Shown in pieces: positions 59,609 through 64,000 of a stretch of 64,000 nt of DNA. The stretch lies in contig CAJKSP010000006.1 in NCBI GenBank assembly GCA_905202595.1, positions 10,149 to 74,148 of the forward strand, given 5' to 3'. The translations under genes and the position numbers were made by a program. Within the stretch, counting starts at the first letter, position 1. Each line of letters begins with the position of its first letter. The notes below the pieces were generated by a model. The model was not told the DNA's origin. It was given only the letters and a program-made list of their open reading frames with translations, and ran no database searches. This DNA is from an uncultured Sutterella sp. (GTDB lineage: Bacteria > Pseudomonadota > Gammaproteobacteria > Burkholderiales > Burkholderiaceae_F).

Positions 59609-60211
59609 CTACTTGCCGGCCTTCTCCGCGAGGCGGGTCCACGCGGCGCGCGAGCCTCGCGAGGAGGCGCCGTGGCGCGCCGTGGCATAGGCGCGCACTG
59701 TGGCGCCCTGCCGCTCGAGCGCGCGGAGCTTGAGCGCATTCGCGCAGCAGATGGCGCAGGCGAGCGCATCGGCGGCGTCCGGGCGGGGCGTGTCGGCGAG
59801 CGAGAGAAGCCGCACCACCATGGTCTGCACCATCTCCTTGTCGGCGGTGCCGGTGCCCGTGACGGCCTGCTTGATTTCGCTCGGCGTGAATTCTTCAACG
59901 GCGAGCCCCGCCAGGTCGGCCGCGGCGATGGCGGCGCCCCGCGCCTGCCCGAGCCGGAGCGTGCTCTGCGGATTGGCGTTCACAAAGACGCGCTCAATGG
60001 CGCAGAGCGTCGGCGCATGTTCGGCCGCCGCCGCCGAGACGCGGCGGGCGATGTCGCCTAAGCGCTTCGAGAGCTCGCCCTTCGGAATGTCGAAGACGCC
60101 GCAGGCGATGAAGCGCTCGCGGGGGCCTTCGATTTCAATCACGCCCCAGCCCGTGTGGTTGAGGCCGGGGTCGAGTCCGAGGATGCGGACGGGACGCTGG
60201 GGCTGCGGCAT
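59609..60211 (-). CDS. ruvC: Crossover junction endodeoxyribonuclease RuvC
   Basis: RuvC resolves Holliday junctions. The RNase H-like fold has its first catalytic Asp in RILGLDPGLNHTGWGVIE, a Glu in IERVFVNANPQSTLRLGQARG, and the final Asp pair in DTPRPDAADALACAICCA. At 200 residues it is about 25 longer than E. coli RuvC, with a basic C-terminal tail. It starts 19 nt after ffh. Confidence 0.97.
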   Translation of the reverse strand: MPQPQRPVRILGLDPGLNHTGWGVIEIEGPRERFIACGVFDIPKGELSKRLGDIARRVSAAAAEHAPTLCAIERVFVNANPQSTLRLGQARGAAIAAADLAGLAVEEFTPSEIKQAVTGTGTADKEMVQTMVVRLLSLADTPRPDAADALACAICCANALKLRALERQGATVRAYATARHGASSRGSRAAWTRLAEKAGK

Positions 60212-60230
60212 GGCGGGTTCGCCGGACCGC

Positions 60231-61637
60231 TCAGCGCGGCATGCCGGGGAAGCCTCCGCCGAAGCCGGGGAAGCCGCCCTTGAAGCCGGGAATGCCGCCG
60301 AGCATGCGCATCATGCGCGAGAGGCCGCCCTTCTTCATGCGCTTCATCATGTCCTGCATCTGCTCGAACTGCTTGAGGAGGCGGTTCACTTCCTGGACGG
60401 GAACGCCGGCGCCGGCGGCAATGCGCTTCTTGCGGCTCGCCTTGATGAGCTCGGGCTTGCGGCGCTCCTGCGGCGTCATCGAATCGATGATGCCGAGCGT
60501 GCGGCGCAGGTTCTTCTGCACGTCTTCGTCGCTCACCTTGCTCGCGGCCTGCTGGAACTGCGCCGGGAGCTTGTCGAGGATGGAGGAGAAGCTTCCCATG
60601 CCGCTCATCTGCGCGAGCTGGGCGCGGAAGTCGTTGAGGTCGAAGCGGTCGCCGGACTGGAGCTTTTTGGCGAGCTTCTGCGCTTCGGCGATGTCGATCG
60701 ACTTCGTCACGTCCTTCACAAGGCCGACGATGTCGCCCATGCCGAGAATGCGCGAGGCCATGGCTTCGGGGTCGAAGGGCTCGAGGCCGCCGAGCTTTTC
60801 CGAGGTGCCGATGAACTTGATGGGCTTGCCGGTGACGTAGCGCACGGAGAGCGCCGCGCCGCCGCGGCTGTCGCCGTCGGCTTTCGTGAGCACCACGCCC
60901 GTGAGGGGGAGCCGTTCGTTGAAGGCCTTCGCCGTGTTGACGGCGTCCTGGCCGAGCATGGCGTCGATGACGAAGAGCGTTTCGGCCGGCTTGAGGAAGT
61001 GCTCGAGCTCGGCGACTTCATTCATCATCGCTTCGTCGATAGCGAGGCGGCCTGCCGTGTCGACGATGAGGATGTCGTAGAAGCGTCGGCGCGCTTCGGA
61101 GACTGCCGCCGCAGCGATGTCGAGGGGCTTCTCGCCCGTTTCGCTCGGGAACCAGGCGGCGCCGGCCTGCGCCGTGACGGCTTTGAGCTGCTCGATGGCG
61201 GCCGGGCGGTAGACGTCGCAGGAAACGGTGAGGACCTTCTTCTTCTGGTCGATGAAGTGCTTGGCGAGCTTGCCTGCGGTCGTCGTCTTGCCCGCGCCCT
61301 GCAGGCCTGCAAGCAGGATGATGGCCGGCGGCTGCACGCGCAGATTGACTTCGCGCTCTTCAGGGGGCAGGTCGCCGCCGATGATGGCCGTGAGCTCGCG
61401 CTGCACGACGCCCACGAGCGCCTGGCCGGGGTTGAGGTTGCCGACGACCTCTTCGCCCATGGCCTTTTCCTTGATGCGCGCGAGCACTTCGCGCACCACC
61501 GGGAGGGCGACGTCCGCTTCAAGAAGCGCGAGGCGCACCTCGCGGAGCATGTCCTTCGTATTGGATTCGGTGAGGCGGGCCTGGCCGCGCATCGTCTTGA
61601 CGATCTTAGAGAGGCGCTGGCTGAGTGAGTCGAGCAT
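60231..61637 (-). CDS. ffh: Signal recognition particle protein Ffh
   Basis: Ffh binds 4.5S RNA and hydrophobic signal sequences and docks with FtsY for co-translational membrane insertion. The 468-residue protein has the N domain, G1 LLAGLQGAGKTTTAGKLA (about 104), DTAGRLAIDEAMMNEV (G3), TKADGDSRGGAALS (G4), and a C-terminal M domain with Met-rich helices. The C-terminus carries an unusual Gly/Phe/Pro repeat (GGFPGFKGGFPGFGGGFPGM). It heads the ffh-ruvCAB set and is divergent from the ypjD-type gene. Confidence 0.98.
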   Translation of the reverse strand: MLDSLSQRLSKIVKTMRGQARLTESNTKDMLREVRLALLEADVALPVVREVLARIKEKAMGEEVVGNLNPGQALVGVVQRELTAIIGGDLPPEEREVNLRVQPPAIILLAGLQGAGKTTTAGKLAKHFIDQKKKVLTVSCDVYRPAAIEQLKAVTAQAGAAWFPSETGEKPLDIAAAAVSEARRRFYDILIVDTAGRLAIDEAMMNEVAELEHFLKPAETLFVIDAMLGQDAVNTAKAFNERLPLTGVVLTKADGDSRGGAALSVRYVTGKPIKFIGTSEKLGGLEPFDPEAMASRILGMGDIVGLVKDVTKSIDIAEAQKLAKKLQSGDRFDLNDFRAQLAQMSGMGSFSSILDKLPAQFQQAASKVSDEDVQKNLRRTLGIIDSMTPQERRKPELIKASRKKRIAAGAGVPVQEVNRLLKQFEQMQDMMKRMKKGGLSRMMRMLGGIPGFKGGFPGFGGGFPGMPR

Positions 61638-61993
61638 ATGGGCGTGAAAACGGGAGAGGAAAAGGAATCAGCCGGCCCTTCGGGGCGGCGCCTGCGGTCT
61701 CTGCGCGCCGGCTGGGCGCGCAAGGGCGATCAGCGTCCGGTAAGGGGCGGGGGCTATAAAATGAATTCTGCCGATCTGACGGACGTCCCGCGCCCCAGGC
61801 GCAAGGCGCCTCTCAGGCGCATCAGACGGTGCCTTCGGCAGGCGACTTATTCTAGAGGGATCGGAATCGAACTGCGGACTTTCCCTCTGAGGCGCTTCGA
61901 CGGCCGCCCGTCCTGACGGCCGTTCGAACGGCGCCGGACGGCGCAGGAAACTGCGCCGCGCTTCGCAGAACAAGTACAACAAGCCATTCAGTC
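61638..61993. promoter_or_regulatory. ffh-ypjD divergent intergenic region (356 nt), no gene
   Basis: No coding frame with support was seen. The AT-richer block near 61756-61772 (GGCTATAAAATGAATTC) gives -10-like elements on both strands (TATAAA on plus, TTTATA on minus), but neither has a clear -35. A Pro/Arg-style GC-rich stretch follows. Dyads near 61905-61930 (GACGGCCG type) and 61937-61965 (GGCGCAG...CTGCGCC) are short hairpins in the ypjD leader. Confidence 0.35.
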
Positions 61994-62800
61994 ATGACAT
62001 CGCTCACCATCTGCGCCGGCCTCGCCGCGCTTCTCTATCTTGCCGCCGGCATCGGAATCGTCGCCAGCATGAAGGGCGAAGGCGCGAAGGCGTCGAGTCT
62101 TCTGCGCTGGCCCGCGATCCTCGGCCTTCTGCTTCACGGCTACGCCATCGAAGGCGAGCTCTTTCAGCCGGGCTCCGTGCATTTCGGATTCGGATTCTGC
62201 GTCTCGGCGATGATGCTCTTCGCCGTGCTCGTGCTCCTCATTGAATCCTGGGTGCACCGGCTGCACGGCCAGTTCGGCATCATCCTTATCGCAGCGGCCT
62301 TCGGCGCCGTCTCTCCGATTCTCTTCCCGGCCGAGCCGATCATCGCGGCTGCCGAATGGACGACGCTCTTCCGCTGGCATCTGCTCTTCGCCGTGGCGGC
62401 CTACAGCTTCATGACGATCGCCGTCGTGCACGCCGTGCTGATGGGGCTGCAGAACCGCTATCTCAGAACGACGATCGAACAGCCGAAGTTCCTTGATACG
62501 ATGCCGGGGCTTGTCGTGATGGAGCGCATCTTCTTCCGCATCGTCGCCGTGGGCTTCGCCTGCATGACGATGGTGCTCATCCTCGGCGCTCTGGCCACGA
62601 ACGAGACGTACGGCGTCTACTTCCACTTCGACCACAAGACGGTCATGACGTGGATCGCCTGGGTGCTCTTCGGCATTCTGCTCTGCGGCCGCCGCTTTGC
62701 CGGCTGGCGCGCCAAGACGGCGCTGCGCTGGTTCTGGGCGGGCATTGCGGTCTTCGTGATCGCCTATCTCGGCTACAGCCTCATTCTTTCCTTCAAGTAG
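61994..62800 (+). CDS. Inner-membrane protein of the CcsA/YpjD family
   Basis: The 268-residue protein has about eight membrane helices and belongs to the cytochrome-c-assembly (CcsA/CcmC-like) superfamily member found next to ffh in many proteobacteria. Conserved features include ILGLLLHGYAIEG with a His in a helix, LFRWHLLFAVAAYSFMTIA and FHFDHKTVMTWIAWVLFG with further His residues. These histidines suggest haem handling, but YpjD's role in E. coli is not cytochrome c assembly and the function here is uncertain. Confidence 0.85.
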   Translation: MTSLTICAGLAALLYLAAGIGIVASMKGEGAKASSLLRWPAILGLLLHGYAIEGELFQPGSVHFGFGFCVSAMMLFAVLVLLIESWVHRLHGQFGIILIAAAFGAVSPILFPAEPIIAAAEWTTLFRWHLLFAVAAYSFMTIAVVHAVLMGLQNRYLRTTIEQPKFLDTMPGLVVMERIFFRIVAVGFACMTMVLILGALATNETYGVYFHFDHKTVMTWIAWVLFGILLCGRRFAGWRAKTALRWFWAGIAVFVIAYLGYSLILSFK

Positions 62801-62827
62801 CGGACGGCTTCGGAGTTCAGCGCACCT

Positions 62828-63106
62828 ATGGGACGCATCCTTTTCTTTGTCGGGCTCTTTCTCGTGATCGGCATCGCCTGGGCGATTTCGAGGCGGCGCA
62901 ACAGCCTATCGAACGAAGAGCGGGTCGAGCTTGAGGCGCTGCGCCGCGAGCGCGAAGAGCGCATTCAGAAGACGGAGCGGCTGGGCGAGCCGATGGAAAA
63001 ATGCAGCTACTGCGGCATCTATTTCCCGAAGCGCGAAGCCGTTCGCCGCGGCGCCAAAGTCTATTGTTCGGCCAAGTGCCGCGACGCAGACGCCAAGCGC
63101 GCCTAG
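62828..63106 (+). CDS. PP0621-family small zinc-ribbon membrane protein
   Basis: The 92-residue product has one N-terminal membrane helix (MGRILFFVGLFLVIGIAWAI), a charged helix (NEERVELEALRREREERIQK) and a C-terminal four-Cys zinc ribbon (MEKCSYCGIYFPKREAV ... VYCSAKCRD). This matches the PP0621 family, common in beta- and gammaproteobacteria in this neighbourhood; function unknown. It starts 27 nt after the ypjD-type gene and ends at a terminator. Confidence 0.88.
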   Translation: MGRILFFVGLFLVIGIAWAISRRRNSLSNEERVELEALRREREERIQKTERLGEPMEKCSYCGIYFPKREAVRRGAKVYCSAKCRDADAKRA

Positions 63107-63133
63107 CGCTCAGCAGCGGCTGTCTGCCTCATG

Positions 63134-63170
63134 AGCCGCCGTCAGGGCAAAGGAGCCTGCGGCGGCTTTT
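63134..63170 (+). terminator. Terminator between the PP0621-type gene and ampD
   Basis: AGCCGCCG / CGGCGGCT (63134-63141 and 63160-63167) with an 18-nt loop, ending TTTT. ampD's ribosome-binding site begins 13 nt later. Confidence 0.75.
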
Positions 63171-63193
63171 CTGTCAGCTTTTAGGAGAGCGGC

Positions 63194-63826
63194 ATGAGCA
63201 TGGAGAAGGATGCCGGCTGGCTTGCCGGCATTGAGCATCGGGCGTCGCCCCACTTTGACGAGCGTCCGGCGGGCGCGGCCGTCGATCTGGCTGTGGTGCA
63301 TTTCATTTCGCTGCCCCACGGGGTCTTCGGCGGCAGCGACATCGACGCGCTCTTCATGGGAGAGATCGACGCGGAGAAGCCCGGCTACGAGAGCCTTCGA
63401 GGGCTGCGCGTATCGTCGCACTTCTTCATCGACCGGCACGGCCGCATCGCGCAGTATGTGGACATCTTCAAGCGCGCCTGGCATGCGGGGCTGTCGAACT
63501 TTCGGGGCCGCGACGCCTGCAACGACTTCTCCGTCGGCATCGAGCTCGAGGGCACGGAGGCCGTGCCTTTTGAAGCGGCGCAGTACGACGCGCTCGGCGG
63601 ACTGCTCAAGCGCCTTGCGGCGCTGCTGCCGCTGCGATTCGTCACCGGCCATGAATTCATCGCGCCGGGCAGAAAAATCGATCCGGGCCCACAGTTCGAC
63701 TGGAAGCGGCTGGATGCGATGCTGCCGCCGGGCGTCGAGCGCGCGACGAGCGAGGCCGACTGCAGCCGCGAGATGATCGCGAAGCGCAAGGCGCTGCTCG
63801 AAGCGGCCGCGCAGAAGGCTCGCTAG
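63194..63826 (+). CDS. ampD: 1,6-anhydro-N-acetylmuramyl-L-alanine amidase AmpD
   Basis: AmpD cleaves anhydroMurNAc from stem peptides in the cytoplasm during wall recycling and thereby keeps AmpR-type beta-lactamase induction low. The 210-residue amidase-2 protein has the expected zinc ligands in LAVVHFISLP (His), FKRAWHAGLSNF (His) and PGRKIDPGPQFDW (Asp). The segment YRXGxxxCNDFSVGIELEG is present as GRDACNDFSVGIELEG. No signal peptide, as expected for a cytosolic enzyme. AGGAG lies 6 nt before the ATG. Confidence 0.96.
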   Translation: MSMEKDAGWLAGIEHRASPHFDERPAGAAVDLAVVHFISLPHGVFGGSDIDALFMGEIDAEKPGYESLRGLRVSSHFFIDRHGRIAQYVDIFKRAWHAGLSNFRGRDACNDFSVGIELEGTEAVPFEAAQYDALGGLLKRLAALLPLRFVTGHEFIAPGRKIDPGPQFDWKRLDAMLPPGVERATSEADCSREMIAKRKALLEAAAQKAR

Positions 63827-63950
63827 TCCGCCGGCAGGCGCCCCGGCGCCTGAACGCTTTCGTTACGTTGGCGATAGCGCTTCAGGCGGCTGTTCGCGGT
63901 TATCAAAAGGGCCGTAAAACCTCTTCCTTGAGGAGGATATAAGGTCCATC

Positions 63951-64000
63951 GTGCGAAGCCCGATTGAATTTCTTCGAATCGAGTTCAAGCGAATAAGATG
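63951..64000 (+). CDS. Possible start of a gene running off the right edge
   Basis: A GTG at 63951 opens a frame (MRSPIEFLRIEFKRIR...) that stays open for the 16 codons left in the window. GAGGAGG (63930-63936) and AAGG (63941-63944) lie upstream, and the region 63860-63945 is AT-richer, as a promoter would be. Too short to identify or to be certain it is coding. Confidence 0.3.
   Translation, partial: MRSPIEFLRIEFKRIR

Noticed and set aside
57875..60061. 728-codon plus-strand frame across ruvB, ruvA and ruvC
   Set aside because: It crosses three confirmed genes and their gaps antisense, with low-complexity Arg/Glu/Asp sequence and no domain.

Overview
This 64 kb window is a high-GC chromosomal segment made almost entirely of housekeeping genes. 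The gene order points to a betaproteobacterium, most likely Burkholderiales and possibly a Sutterellaceae-like gut lineage. Supporting points are a complete dcw cell-wall cluster from mraZ to lpxC, the run lpxC / DUF721 (dciA) / secA / argJ position / Nudix / yacG / zapD / coaE, divergent ispB and rplU-rpmA-obgE-proB, and ffh divergent from a ypjD-type gene. The genus is an inference from content and was not tested by any search. I see no prophage, transposon, CRISPR array, defence island or rRNA operon.

Layout. Positions 1-1050: groES-groEL (minus; groEL runs off the left edge) behind a textbook heat-shock promoter. 1313-8157: dacB (plus), then dsbD, hemL and an unusual pagP-like outer-membrane gene (all minus). 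8403-8720: RNase P RNA. 8949-29472: an MraZ operator, then mraZ-rsmH-ftsL-ftsI-murE-murF-mraY-murD-ftsW-murG-murC-ddlB-ftsQ-ftsA-ftsZ-lpxC, all plus and tightly packed. 29400-32108: a very long dciA-like gene, convergent with lpxC. 32473-37330: secA, an ArgJ-like gene lacking the catalytic motif, and a Nudix gene. 37435-40534 (minus): yacG, zapD, coaE, tRNA-Pro and ispB. 40878-47518 (plus): rplU, rpmA, obgE, proB, a sotB-type efflux gene and proS. 47666-50828 (minus): ybgC-tolQ-tolR-tolA. 50930-57839 (plus): a four-gene peptide-type ABC transporter operon. 57806-61637 (minus): ffh-ruvC-ruvA-ruvB. 61994-63826 (plus): a ypjD-type gene, a PP0621-type gene and ampD.

How the genes fit together. 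The central 20 kb makes lipid II (murE, murF, mraY, murD, murG, murC, ddlB), builds the divisome (ftsL, ftsI, ftsW, ftsQ, ftsA, ftsZ, with zapD elsewhere in the window) and commits to lipid A (lpxC). DacB and AmpD trim and recycle peptidoglycan, and the Tol genes constrict the outer membrane during division. SecA, Ffh and DsbD serve protein export and periplasmic folding. RuvABC, DciA and the Nudix enzyme serve DNA metabolism.

No wholly new multi-gene system stands out. The novelty lies in unusual architectures of otherwise standard genes: (1) a roughly 900-residue DciA-type protein with a small DUF721 head, a huge helical tail and a motif repeated three times; (2) a PagP domain with its catalytic residues, fused to a second predicted beta-barrel; (3) an intact, well-translated ArgJ homologue that lacks the self-cleavage/nucleophile segment; (4) FtsQ about twice the usual size with a low-complexity insert; (5) a solute-binding protein with membrane segments at both ends; and (6) a perfect terminator-like hairpin directly before the sotB start codon.
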